From positions 62,001 through 126,000 of the forward strand of contig NZ_JAUXZE010000046.1 of assembly GCF_030694085.1 (NCBI RefSeq): a DNA stretch of 64,000 nt. The letters run 5' to 3'. Shown here one piece after another: positions 32,216-40,211 of this stretch. The stretch comes from Tabrizicola sp. GTDB taxonomy: Bacteria > Pseudomonadota > Alphaproteobacteria > Rhodobacterales > Rhodobacteraceae. Both the position numbers and the translations under genes were made by a program. The notes beneath the pieces were generated by a model. It worked only from the letters and a program-made list of their open reading frames with translations, made no database searches and was not told the origin of the DNA. How positions within the stretch are numbered: the stretch's first letter is position 1; every line of letters begins with the position of its first letter.

Positions 32216-35056
32216 TCAGGCAGCGTCCAGCCAGGGCCGCAAGAGCGCCATCGGATGCGCGCGGAGCGTCAGGCGCATCGCCACGTAATCCTCGACCACC
32301 GCCTCGCCTGTGGTCATCTCGCGGAAGCGGACGGCGGGCTCAATGATCCCCTCGCCTTCGATATCACCCGCAAACAGCGGCAACGGTTCGTCCTTGGCCA
32401 GCGCCGCCGCCGCCCACAGCGCATCGCGGCGGCCAAGGCCCAGCGCGGCGAAGGCATCCGCCTCGGCCAGGCGGCTCAGCGTCGCGGGGCCGACTCCTGC
32501 ACGGCGCCAGACATCCTCGACCGTCAGATAGCCATTGCCCCGCGCCCCGGTGATCCAGCGGGCCTCCTCCTCGGCGATGCCCTTGATCTGGCGGAATCCC
32601 AGCCGCAGCGCCAGGTCGGGCGCCTGGCCTGCGCGGTTGATCCACTCCATCCGGTTGTCCCAGTGGCTCGACTGGATGCAGGGCGGCAGGACGGTGACAC
32701 CATGTTCCCGCGCGTCACGCACGATCTGGGCGGGGGCGTAGAAGCCCATCGGCTGCGAGTTCAAGAGCGCGCAGGCAAAGATGCCGGGATGGTGGCGCTT
32801 GATCCAGGCGCTTGCGTAAACGAGAAGCGCGAAGCTTGCCGCATGGCTTTCGGGGAAACCGTAACTCCCGAACCCCTCGATCTGCGCGAAACAGCGGCGG
32901 GCAAAATCCTCGTCATAGCCCCGCGCCAGCATACCCCCGATGAAGCGGTCGCTGAATTCGCTGACGTTGCCATGCTTCTTGAACGTCGCCAGCGACCGCC
33001 GCAGCCGGTCCGCTTCGTCCGGCGTGAACCCCGCGCCGACGATGGCGATCTGCATCGCCTGTTCCTGAAACAGCGGCACCCCCAGCGTCTTGCCCAGCAC
33101 CTTTCCCAACTCGTCCGAGGGGAAGCTGACCTGCTCCTGCCCGTTACGCCGCCGCAGGAACGGATGCACCATATCCCCTTGGATCGGCCCCGGCCGGATG
33201 ATCGCCACCTGGATCACCAGGTCGTAGAAGCACTTCGGCTTCATCCGCGGCAGGAAATTCATCTGGGCGCGGCTTTCCACCTGGAACACCCCCAGCGAGT
33301 CCGCCCGGCAGAGCATCCGGTAGGTCTCCGGGTCCTCGGGCGGCAGGGTGGCAAGCGAGAACCGCTGGTGGTGGTGCTTGTCCAGAAGGTCAAACGCCTT
33401 GCGGATGCATGACAGCATCCCCAAGGCCAGGATATCCACCTTCAGGATCTTCAGCGTGTCGATGTCGTCCTTGTCCCAGGGGATGACCGTCCGGTCCTCC
33501 ATCGTGGCGTTCTCGACCGGGCACAGCTCATCCAGCCGGCCTTCCGTGATGATGAACCCGCCGACGTGCTGCGACAGGTGCCGCGGAAAGCCCTGGATTT
33601 CGTCGATCAACTGCATCGTCTGGGTCAGCCGGTGGTCCGTCGGGTCCAGCCCGATCTCGCGCAGCCGGGTTTCCGTCACCGCGCCCGGCCCGCCCCAGCC
33701 CCAGATCTGGCTGGACATGGCGGCCAGAGTATCCTCCGACAGCCCCATCGCCCGGCCCACCTCGCGCACCGCCCGCTTGCCGCGATAGTGGATCACCGTC
33801 GCGCACAGCCCCGCGCGGTGGCGGCCATAGCGCTCATAGATGTGCTGGATCACCTCTTCGCGCCGCTCATGTTCGAAATCCACATCGATGTCGGGCGGTT
33901 CATTCCGCGCCTCCGAAATGAACCGCTCGAACACCATCGTCCCGATTTCCGGGCTGACAGAGGTCACGCCCAGCGCATAGCACACGACCGAGTTCGCCGC
34001 GGACCCCCGCCCCTGGCAGAGGATCCCCCGCTTCCGGGCAAAGTCGACGATGTCGTGCACCGTCAGGAAATACGGCTCGTACCGCAGCTTCCCGATCAGC
34101 GCCAATTCATGCGCCATCTGCGCGCGCGCCCGGTCGGGGGGGCCTTCGGGATAGCGCCACTCCAGCCCCGTCTCGGCCAGCCGCGCCAGGCGCTGCGAGG
34201 CAGTCTCGCCCCCCGAAACCTCGGACGGATATTCATACTGCAACTCGTCCAGCGAAAACGCCGCTCGCGCCGCAACCTCCCCTGCCCGCAAAACCGCCGC
34301 CTCGTGCCCGGCGAAAAGCCGCAGCATCTCCCCCTCGCTCCGCAACCGCCCCTCGTTGTTGGGCAGCGCCTTGCGGCCCAGCCTGTCCACCGGCACCCCC
34401 AGCCGGATCGCCGTCAGCACATCGGCCAAACGCCGCCGCCGCCCGTGGTGCAGGGACGGCAGCGCCGTCGCCACCAGCGGCACGCCCAGCGCCGCAGCCG
34501 CCTTCGCCAGCCGCTGGAACCGCCCCGCATCCTGCCCGTCATAGCGCGGGGCCATCCCCAGGCTTACCTGCCCCGGAAACCGCGCCGCCAACTTCTGGAC
34601 ATGGCCGCGCCAGAGCCGCCCGTCCATCCCGTCGCCCACCGCCGCAAGCGTCAACCGCTGGTCGGGGGGCAGGACGAGCAACTCCATCCCGTCGCCCCAC
34701 TCCAGCAGGTCCGCCAACTCCAGCCGACACTGGCCCTTCACCGCCCGCAACCGGCCCTTGCTCAACAGCCGCGACAGCCGTCCCCACGCCGGTCGGTCGC
34801 GCGGCAGGCAGGTCACCTGGAACCCGTCCGCCAGCACCACCCGCGCCGCCGGAATGAGCCGCACCTTCGGCCCGCCATCCCGCGCCATTTCACGTGATTT
34901 GGTATGCGCCCGCACGATCCCCGCGACCGAGTTCACATCGGCCACCGCAATCGCGTCCATCCCCATTTCGGCGGCGCGCAGGACCATCTCCTCGGGGTGC
35001 GACGCCCCGGTGAGGAAGGTGAAATTCGTCAGGGCAGAGAGTTCGACAAAGGGCAC
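32216..35056 (-). CDS. dnaE2: Error-prone DNA polymerase DnaE2, C-terminally truncated
   Basis: A 946-residue C-family polymerase. PHP-like N-terminus (NFTFLTGASHPEEMVLRAAEMG), palm catalytic PDIDVDFEHERREEV (around 390-405), fingers and helix-hairpin-helix parts through LSRLAEADAFAALGL are present. The frame stops right after LRAHPMALLRPWLDAA, where DnaE2 proteins normally continue for roughly 120-150 residues with an OB-fold domain; that domain is missing and no remnant is evident in the 176 nt before smc. GTG 35056 starts 20 nt after a LexA box, so it is SOS-controlled. The usual partners imuA and imuB are not adjacent (mnmH lies upstream). Whether the truncated enzyme works is unknown. 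Confidence 0.85.
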   Translation of the reverse strand: MPFVELSALTNFTFLTGASHPEEMVLRAAEMGMDAIAVADVNSVAGIVRAHTKSREMARDGGPKVRLIPAARVVLADGFQVTCLPRDRPAWGRLSRLLSKGRLRAVKGQCRLELADLLEWGDGMELLVLPPDQRLTLAAVGDGMDGRLWRGHVQKLAARFPGQVSLGMAPRYDGQDAGRFQRLAKAAAALGVPLVATALPSLHHGRRRRLADVLTAIRLGVPVDRLGRKALPNNEGRLRSEGEMLRLFAGHEAAVLRAGEVAARAAFSLDELQYEYPSEVSGGETASQRLARLAETGLEWRYPEGPPDRARAQMAHELALIGKLRYEPYFLTVHDIVDFARKRGILCQGRGSAANSVVCYALGVTSVSPEIGTMVFERFISEARNEPPDIDVDFEHERREEVIQHIYERYGRHRAGLCATVIHYRGKRAVREVGRAMGLSEDTLAAMSSQIWGWGGPGAVTETRLREIGLDPTDHRLTQTMQLIDEIQGFPRHLSQHVGGFIITEGRLDELCPVENATMEDRTVIPWDKDDIDTLKILKVDILALGMLSCIRKAFDLLDKHHHQRFSLATLPPEDPETYRMLCRADSLGVFQVESRAQMNFLPRMKPKCFYDLVIQVAIIRPGPIQGDMVHPFLRRRNGQEQVSFPSDELGKVLGKTLGVPLFQEQAMQIAIVGAGFTPDEADRLRRSLATFKKHGNVSEFSDRFIGGMLARGYDEDFARRCFAQIEGFGSYGFPESHAASFALLVYASAWIKRHHPGIFACALLNSQPMGFYAPAQIVRDAREHGVTVLPPCIQSSHWDNRMEWINRAGQAPDLALRLGFRQIKGIAEEEARWITGARGNGYLTVEDVWRRAGVGPATLSRLAEADAFAALGLGRRDALWAAAALAKDEPLPLFAGDIEGEGIIEPAVRFREMTTGEAVVEDYVAMRLTLRAHPMALLRPWLDAA

Positions 35057-35075
35057 GGGCAGCGACTCAGGTTAG

Positions 35076-35090
35076 GAACAAAGGCAGAAC
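35076..35090 (-). promoter_or_regulatory. LexA (SOS) box of dnaE2
   Basis: GAAC-AAAGGCA-GAAC, exactly the alphaproteobacterial GAAC-N7-GAAC (GTTC-N7-GTTC on the other strand) SOS box, centred 27 nt upstream of the dnaE2 GTG. Placement and gene identity agree, making this the best-supported operator in the window. Confidence 0.85.
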
Positions 35091-35111
35091 ATTCTGCCAT
35101 GTTCCGCCGCT

Positions 35112-36161
35112 TCAGACCAGCCGCTTCACCGCTTCGGCCACCTGGGAGGCGATCCCCGGTAGTGCCTCGGGCCGCAGGTCGGGCGCTGTGACCTCTACCA
35201 AAGGCACCGCCATCCGGTCGCGGTGCTTGCCATAGCGCGGGTCGTAATGCCGCTCCATCAGCCCGTCGGCCAAAGCCGCAAACTGACCCGAGGCCGCCAG
35301 CCCCAGCCACTCCTCGATCACATCGGCCGGATGCGCCGGGCGAAGCATCCCCACGGTCGCCGCCAACCGCCCGGCGTCCGAAGTCAGGTCGGCATAGGCC
35401 CGCGCCAGATACTCCGCCCGCACCGGACGGGGCGCCGCAATCGCCACGCGCGGGGCGGCGACCATCGCCTTCCAGATTTCCGGCGGCAAGCGGCAGTTGC
35501 CGATCTTCGAACTTTCCGCCTCGACCACGACCGGACGCGAGGGATCAAGCCCCGCCAAGGCCAGCGCCAAAGCCCCCTCGAAGGCCTTCTGCGATGGCTG
35601 CGGCCCGACCGACCCGAACAGCGAACCGCGATGCCGCGCCAACCCCTCCAGGTCGATCACCTGCACCCCGAACCCCGGCAACAGGTTCAGCACTTCGGTC
35701 TTGGCCGAGCCGGTATTGCCGTCCAGCACCACCACGGGCGCCCTCACGGGGGTGTCATAAACCTCATGCACCACCAACCCGCGCCAGGTCTTGTAGCCGC
35801 CGACCAGCGTCTCGACCCGCCAGCCGATCTGGGACAGGATCGTCGCGAAAGACCCCGACCGCTGCCCACCCCGCCAGCAATAAACCAGCGGACGCCAGCC
35901 CCCCGGCTTGTCGGCCAAAGGCCCCTGCAAGTGGATCGATGCGTTCTTCGCCACCAGCGCCGCACCGATCTTGCGGGCGGAAAAGGGCGAGACCTGCTTG
36001 TAGATCGTGCCGACCCGCGCCCGTTCCTCATCGTCCAGCACGGGCAAAGAGATCGCATCGGGCAGGTGATCCTCGGCATATTCGGCCGGCGCGCGCACGT
36101 CGATGATGTCATCGAAGCCATGCGCCGCAAGGTCCGCCAGGGAGGTGAGTGTAACAGCCAT
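35112..36161 (-). CDS. mnmH: tRNA 2-selenouridine synthase
   Basis: A 349-residue protein with an N-terminal rhodanese domain (IIDVRAPAEYAEDHLPDA; catalytic Cys in VYCWRGGQRSGS around residue 95) and a C-terminal P-loop domain (Walker A GNTGSAKTE around 148). MnmH replaces the 2-thio group of wobble-position tRNA uridines with selenium, through a geranylated intermediate. ATG 36161 (MAVTLTSLADL) begins right at the rhodanese domain. Divergent from the DUF1287 gene; the selenophosphate synthase selD is not in the window. Confidence 0.9.
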   Translation of the reverse strand: MAVTLTSLADLAAHGFDDIIDVRAPAEYAEDHLPDAISLPVLDDEERARVGTIYKQVSPFSARKIGAALVAKNASIHLQGPLADKPGGWRPLVYCWRGGQRSGSFATILSQIGWRVETLVGGYKTWRGLVVHEVYDTPVRAPVVVLDGNTGSAKTEVLNLLPGFGVQVIDLEGLARHRGSLFGSVGPQPSQKAFEGALALALAGLDPSRPVVVEAESSKIGNCRLPPEIWKAMVAAPRVAIAAPRPVRAEYLARAYADLTSDAGRLAATVGMLRPAHPADVIEEWLGLAASGQFAALADGLMERHYDPRYGKHRDRMAVPLVEVTAPDLRPEALPGIASQVAEAVKRLV

Positions 36162-36249
36162 CACGGAACTCTTACCGGGGCCGGCGGAAAGGTGCCAGCC
36201 CGTCGCGATCACGGGAAATCCGCACTACCCACGGGCGCGTGAACAGGGC

Positions 36250-36867
36250 ATGATTCGCTTCATGCGTTCTTTCGCCCTGATCCTGTCCCTGGTGCTTGCC
36301 GCCCCGGCCTTCGCGGGGTCAGAACCGTCGCGCCTGACTGCCGCCGCGCGCGATCAGGTCGGCGTGACCCTGACCTACGACCCGGCCTATGTGGCGCTGG
36401 CGTTTCCGGGCGGCGACCTTCCCCGTGACCGAGGCGTCTGCACCGACGTTGTGATCCGCGCCCTGCGTGACGCCTGGGGGATCGACCTGCAGCTGGCAGT
36501 GAACCGGGACATGAAGGCCGACTTCGCGGCCTACCCGGCCTTCTGGGGGCTGGACCAGCCGGACCGGAACATCGACCACCGCCGGGTGCCGAACCTGGCT
36601 ACGCTTTTCGCCCGCATCGGGGCCGAGGTGCCGCTGGACCAAGGCCCGACCCCCTATCTGCCCGGCGACATCATCAGCTGGAAGCTGCCCGGCAACCTGG
36701 ACCACATCGGCATCGTCTCGGACCGCCGCACGGACGCGGGCGTGCCGCTGATCCTGCACAACATCGGCGCCGGGGCGCAGGAAGAGGATATTCTCTTCGC
36801 CTATCCGATGACCGGCCACTACCGCATCGGCAAGGCCGAGGCCGAGAAGCTGAAGGCCTTGCAATAG
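36250..36867 (+). CDS. Secreted DUF1287 family protein
   Basis: A 205-residue protein with signal peptide (APAFA-GS, about residue 19). It matches the DUF1287 family: YDPAYVALAFPGGDLPRDRG, then GVCTDVVIRALRDAWGIDLQ with a conserved Cys, the DQPDRNIDHRRVPNL segment, PGDIISWKLPG, and LDHIGIVSD with a His. The Cys/His arrangement resembles NlpC/P60-type cell-wall amidases, but the activity of the family is not established. Periplasmic by signal peptide. ATG 36250 with AGGG just upstream. Confidence 0.85.
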   Translation: MIRFMRSFALILSLVLAAPAFAGSEPSRLTAAARDQVGVTLTYDPAYVALAFPGGDLPRDRGVCTDVVIRALRDAWGIDLQLAVNRDMKADFAAYPAFWGLDQPDRNIDHRRVPNLATLFARIGAEVPLDQGPTPYLPGDIISWKLPGNLDHIGIVSDRRTDAGVPLILHNIGAGAQEEDILFAYPMTGHYRIGKAEAEKLKALQ

Positions 36868-36967
36868 ACCGCGATCGGCGCGCTGTTCCACCTCGCCCGG
36901 ACGCGCTCCCATCGGTGCGGCGGGCATCCCCCAATCGCTGAACATTGCCTGAAATTGCGCTTTCATC

Positions 36968-37012
36968 TTTGCACAAATATCCCACGGGGGGCCGGGGGGT
37001 GTGACACCCCCC
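36968..37012 (+). repeat. CAAATATCCC element with GC hairpin, copy 1
   Basis: The string CACAAATATCCCACGGGGG followed by a hairpin of G and C runs (36994-37012). A second copy lies at 60642-60685 and a diverged minus-strand one at about 11782-11707. Each follows the 3' end of a gene in that gene's orientation, so it is probably a terminator-like repeat. Confidence 0.6.
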
Positions 37013-37042
37013 GGGGCCAGCCAAGGGACCCGGGACCAAACC

Positions 37043-37115
37043 ATTAAGAAACTCCCAAGGCCAAGGCTTAAATATTTGATTCTAATAGATTTACAGACTT
37101 TGTCCACCGTGGACA
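37043..37115 (-). repeat. Stop-anchored palindromic repeat, copy 4
   Basis: Palindrome TGTCCACCGTGGACA at 37101-37115, ending 6 nt from the argE stop (37122). Reading away from argE it continues with a TAGAATCAAATATTTAAG block and ends near the TTAATGG at 37043-37046. Same polarity rule as copies 1, 2 and 5: palindrome next to the stop codon. Confidence 0.72.
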
Positions 37116-37121
37116 GAGCCG

Positions 37122-38270
37122 CTAGAACCCCGCCTCCAGCCGGTCCACCAAGGCGGCCAGCATCGCGCGGCACCGCTCGACCTGCTCGACCAGGACGAAC
37201 TCGTCCGGCTTGTGCCCCTGGGCCATCGACCCCGGCCCGCAGATCACCGTCGGGATGCGCAGTCGGGCATCGAACAGCCCGCCCTCCGTCCCGAACGCGA
37301 CCTTGATCGTCCCGTTCGCCCCCGTGAGCCCCTTCACGAACCGCACCACCTCGGCATCGGATGGGGTGCCCAGACCCGGGTAATCCCAAAGCCGCTCCAC
37401 CCGGATCGCTGCTTCCGGGAACTCTGCCCGATGCGGCGCGACGATGGCCTCTGCCTCTGCTTCCAGCCGCCGGATCAGTCCCGCCACATCCTCGCCTGCC
37501 AATGACCGGATCTCGAAATCCAGGCTGGCATGGTTCGGCACGATGTTGACCTGCACCCCGCCGGACATCTTTCCCACATGCAGCGTCGTGTAGGGCACGT
37601 CGTAGTCCCCGTCCCGAAGCCCGGTCTCCGCCACCTCGGCCTGAACCCGCCGCACTACCGCGAGGAAATCCCCCGCCAGATGCAGCGCGTTCAGCGCCAG
37701 CGGCGCAAGCGCCGAGTGTCCCTCGCGTCCCACACAGGTCGCCCGCAGCGCGACCTTGCCCTTGTGACCCGTTGCGACCTGCATCCCCGTCGGTTCCCCC
37801 ACGATGCAGAACCGGGGCTTCACCGGAGCTGCTGCAAGAAGGTCGATCAGCGACCGCACGCCCATGCAGCCGATCTCTTCGTCGTAGGACAGCGCCAGAT
37901 GCAGCGGAACCTTCAGCGGGCGGTGAGATGCGACCAGCATCGCCTCGATCGCACAGGCAACGAAGCCCTTCATGTCCGCCGCCCCCCGGCCAAAATAGCG
38001 CCCATCGGCCTCGGTCAGGGCAAAAGGGGGCCTGGTCCAGACCTGGCCCTCCACCGGCACGACATCCGTGTGACCTGACAGCATGACGCCCCCTTCCGTC
38101 ACCGGTCCGGTGGAGGCGTACAGGTTCGCCTTGCCTCCTGCCGGATCGGGGATCAGGACCACGCGCAGCCCGGCGTCCTCCAGGAGACCCTGGACATACT
38201 CCATCAGTGCCAGGTTCGGCTTCGAGCTGACGGTGTCGAATGTCAGCAGGCGTTCCAGGATCTCGCGCAT
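37122..38270 (-). CDS. argE: Acetylornithine deacetylase (M20 family)
   Basis: A 382-residue M20 metallopeptidase. Metal-ligand regions are visible: MLSGHTDVVPVEGQVW (His and Asp about 67-69), GRGAADMKGF (around 94), SYDEEIGCMGVRSL (around 130) and GPGSMAQGHKPDEF near the C-terminus. It hydrolyses N-acetylornithine to ornithine in arginine synthesis, or a similar N-acyl amino acid; the 382-residue length and motifs favour ArgE. Its promoter lies opposite the PPC-like gene at 38389. Confidence 0.88.
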   Translation of the reverse strand: MREILERLLTFDTVSSKPNLALMEYVQGLLEDAGLRVVLIPDPAGGKANLYASTGPVTEGGVMLSGHTDVVPVEGQVWTRPPFALTEADGRYFGRGAADMKGFVACAIEAMLVASHRPLKVPLHLALSYDEEIGCMGVRSLIDLLAAAPVKPRFCIVGEPTGMQVATGHKGKVALRATCVGREGHSALAPLALNALHLAGDFLAVVRRVQAEVAETGLRDGDYDVPYTTLHVGKMSGGVQVNIVPNHASLDFEIRSLAGEDVAGLIRRLEAEAEAIVAPHRAEFPEAAIRVERLWDYPGLGTPSDAEVVRFVKGLTGANGTIKVAFGTEGGLFDARLRIPTVICGPGSMAQGHKPDEFVLVEQVERCRAMLAALVDRLEAGF

Positions 38271-38313
38271 CGTCCCCTCCGCGTTTCGCTTCTGCTAGCG
38301 CGAAACCGGACGG

Positions 38314-38329
38314 GCGGAAAGCTTTCCGC
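38314..38329. promoter_or_regulatory. 16-bp palindrome in the argE / PPC-like 2 divergent region
   Basis: GCGGAAAGCTTTCCGC, a perfect palindrome 43 nt upstream of argE and 59 nt upstream of the PPC-like gene. It could be an operator for either; no family recognised. Confidence 0.35.
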
Positions 38330-38388
38330 TCTTGTTCCCATCGGCCCGCTTTGCGAGACTCGACGGGCTACCCGAATGAAAGCTTCCA

Positions 38389-39069
38389 ATGCGTTCCCCT
38401 GTCCTGACAATCGCCGTGCTGATTGCTCTGGCCTGCCCCGCCCCGGCCGAGGCCCCGAACCTGACGTCCGATCAGACCAGCGAGACGGGCTCTGCGGCCC
38501 GGCTGATCCTTGCGCAACGCAGCTATGAGGTGGCGCTTTCCAGTGGCGACCCGGTGATTCTGATCAGCGCGATCAGCATGGCTCGCAAAGTGACACTGCG
38601 CGCACCGACTGCCTGGACGAAGACAACAGACGGAGACCCCGCGCCTGGCGCGCCAGAGGGCCGGATCGCAGCGACGGACCCTGCCGGACCGGAGGCAATC
38701 GCCATTGCCCGGGGCCTTGCAGGAGATGACCCGAAGCTTCAGGATCTGGTCTACGACCTTGACGCGCAGCTGCCGCATGGTCGCTGGCCGACGGCCGTAA
38801 ATGCGACAGCGACGCTGGACCCAGACCAGACGGACATCTGGACGCTTGTCCTGGCAGGGGAAGTCGCTGCCGAAATCGGCCTGATCGGCGACGGAGACAC
38901 GGCGCTTGGCCTGGCGATTTCCGACGAAAGCGGCGCTGTCGTCTGCGCACTTCCCGCTGCAAGGGCCGCGGCGCTTTGCCGGATCACCCCGGCGCGGAAC
39001 GGGTTCTTCACTGTGAAGGTGCACAACCCTGGCCTGGTCCGAAACACCTACCGGCTGGTCGGCAACTGA
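38389..39069 (+). CDS. Small secreted PPC-like protein 2
   Basis: A 226-residue protein with signal peptide (AEA-PN or nearby, about 20). It shares the layout of the proteins at 16842 and 39177: a helical segment (SYEVALSSGDPVILISAISM), a linker, helix LARGLAGDDPKLQDL-like region, then a beta-rich C-terminal domain (DIWTLVLAGEVAAEIGLIGD, LGLAISDESGAVVCAL) with two cysteines 13 apart (VCALPAARAAALC) and a closing FTVKVHNPG. It is the most diverged of the three. Not next to a caspase. Function unknown. Confidence 0.7.
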   Translation: MRSPVLTIAVLIALACPAPAEAPNLTSDQTSETGSAARLILAQRSYEVALSSGDPVILISAISMARKVTLRAPTAWTKTTDGDPAPGAPEGRIAATDPAGPEAIAIARGLAGDDPKLQDLVYDLDAQLPHGRWPTAVNATATLDPDQTDIWTLVLAGEVAAEIGLIGDGDTALGLAISDESGAVVCALPAARAAALCRITPARNGFFTVKVHNPGLVRNTYRLVGN

Positions 39070-39075
39070 TGCAGA

Positions 39076-39090
39076 TGACGGAATTTGTCA
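39076..39090. promoter_or_regulatory. TGAC-N4-TTTGTCA site upstream of PPC-like 3
   Basis: TGACGGAATTTGTCA, 86 nt upstream of the PPC-like 3 start and 6 nt after the PPC-like 2 stop. It matches the caspase 1 site in all but two of 15 bases. This links a gene 20 kb away to the caspase locus. Confidence 0.6.
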
Positions 39091-39139
39091 TGGATACCTG
39101 CCTTCTCAAATCGTGAGAGCGATGCGACTATTGCGTCAT

Positions 39140-39157
39140 CCGTCCTTGGCAGGACGG
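39140..39157 (+). other. Hairpin in the leader of PPC-like 3
   Basis: CCGTCCT-TGGC-AGGACGG, a 7-bp perfect stem with a 4-nt loop, 19 nt before the ATG and just upstream of the GAGG ribosome binding site. Possible RNA-level control or a weak attenuator; unproven. Confidence 0.35.
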
Positions 39158-39176
39158 CCAACACATAGAGGCCGAC

Positions 39177-39992
39177 ATGACGTTCAAAGAAATTTCGCTT
39201 ACCCTTGCCACCACGGCTTTGGTTGCCGTAGCCCTTCCCTCTTTCGCGCAGGACAAGTCGGGGCCGAACGTCGGCGCCGCGGCGGAAGGGGCTGCTCCGG
39301 GGGCTGCTTCAACGATTGCGCTGGCTCAGGACCTTTACGCAACGGGCGCGGCTCAGGGCGATGCCGTGACCGTGCTTGCGGCTGCCAAGCTTGCAGCATC
39401 CATCGACGTCACGTCGGCCGAGCCGGCGGCGCTTGATCCGGCGAAGGTGACGATCGACCAGGCGGCCTTTGCGAAGAAGGCGGCCCCCTCTCCCGTCCCG
39501 GCGGCACCGGCCCCCATGATGAACGACGGCAGCCCGCGGGCCGTCGGCAAGGCCACGTTCTTCAACGCTGCAAACGACGACGAGGGGGCCTCGGAAGCCC
39601 CGGTCACAGCGGAGGCAATGTTTGCCAAAGCCAAGGAACTGGCTGCGGATGACGAGGCGCTTCTTGGGGTGATCGCTGATGCAATGGCCGAGACCGGGCG
39701 AGGCCGGATCGGTGGGGCGGTGGAATGGATGTCGCGCCTGCCGGCAGGTCAGACCGATGTCTGGGAGATCCCCTATTACGGCAATTCCTACGCCGAAGTT
39801 GCGATCGTCGGCGACGGTGACGCGAACCTGGACGTCGCAGTGACGGACGAGAACGGCAATGTCATCTGCTACGACGTCAGCTGGTCGGACAAGCTGTATT
39901 GTGACTGGACCCCGGCCTGGGACGGCTACTTCTACGTTACCGTGCAGAACATGGGCGGATCGCGGAACAGCTACTACCTTTTGACCAACTAA
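39177..39992 (+). CDS. Small secreted PPC-like protein 3
   Basis: A 271-residue protein with signal peptide (SFA-QD, residue 24). Helical segment QDLYATGAAQGDAVTVLAAA aligns with LYAAGMDAGDPILVLSAAKL of PPC-like 1; an Ala/Pro linker follows, then AMFAKAKELAADDEALLGVI and a beta-rich C-terminal domain (YAEVAIVGDGDANLDVAVTD) with cysteines in VICYDVSWSDKLYCDWTP. The closing NSYYLLTN parallels DYALMTN of PPC-like 1. GAGG precedes the ATG. Promoter carries the shared TGAC-N4-TTTGTCA site. Function unknown; a partner of the caspases is inferred from paralogy and shared motif. Confidence 0.75.
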   Translation: MTFKEISLTLATTALVAVALPSFAQDKSGPNVGAAAEGAAPGAASTIALAQDLYATGAAQGDAVTVLAAAKLAASIDVTSAEPAALDPAKVTIDQAAFAKKAAPSPVPAAPAPMMNDGSPRAVGKATFFNAANDDEGASEAPVTAEAMFAKAKELAADDEALLGVIADAMAETGRGRIGGAVEWMSRLPAGQTDVWEIPYYGNSYAEVAIVGDGDANLDVAVTDENGNVICYDVSWSDKLYCDWTPAWDGYFYVTVQNMGGSRNSYYLLTN

Positions 39993-40211
39993 GCCGATGC
40001 AACCAGCGGTTCAGCGCGGTCCTGATGCGCTGCGCCGCTGGCCTGCCGCACCCACCTTGGCAAAGCGATCAGTCCCTGTGCCACCCAAGTTCGCAGGGGC
40101 CAACCCGACGGCAGCCTCGCACATTCGGGCTGCAGCAGAAGTCGCCTGCAGCGCCGGCAAGGACCAGCCCGCCGTCACGGGCAGATCAAGTCCGGGACGG
40201 GCTGCCCGAGA

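Noticed and set aside
28695..32288. A 1197-residue plus-strand open frame opposite smc
   Set aside because: Antisense artefact of high-GC codon usage in smc, which has complete Walker and signature motifs on the minus strand.
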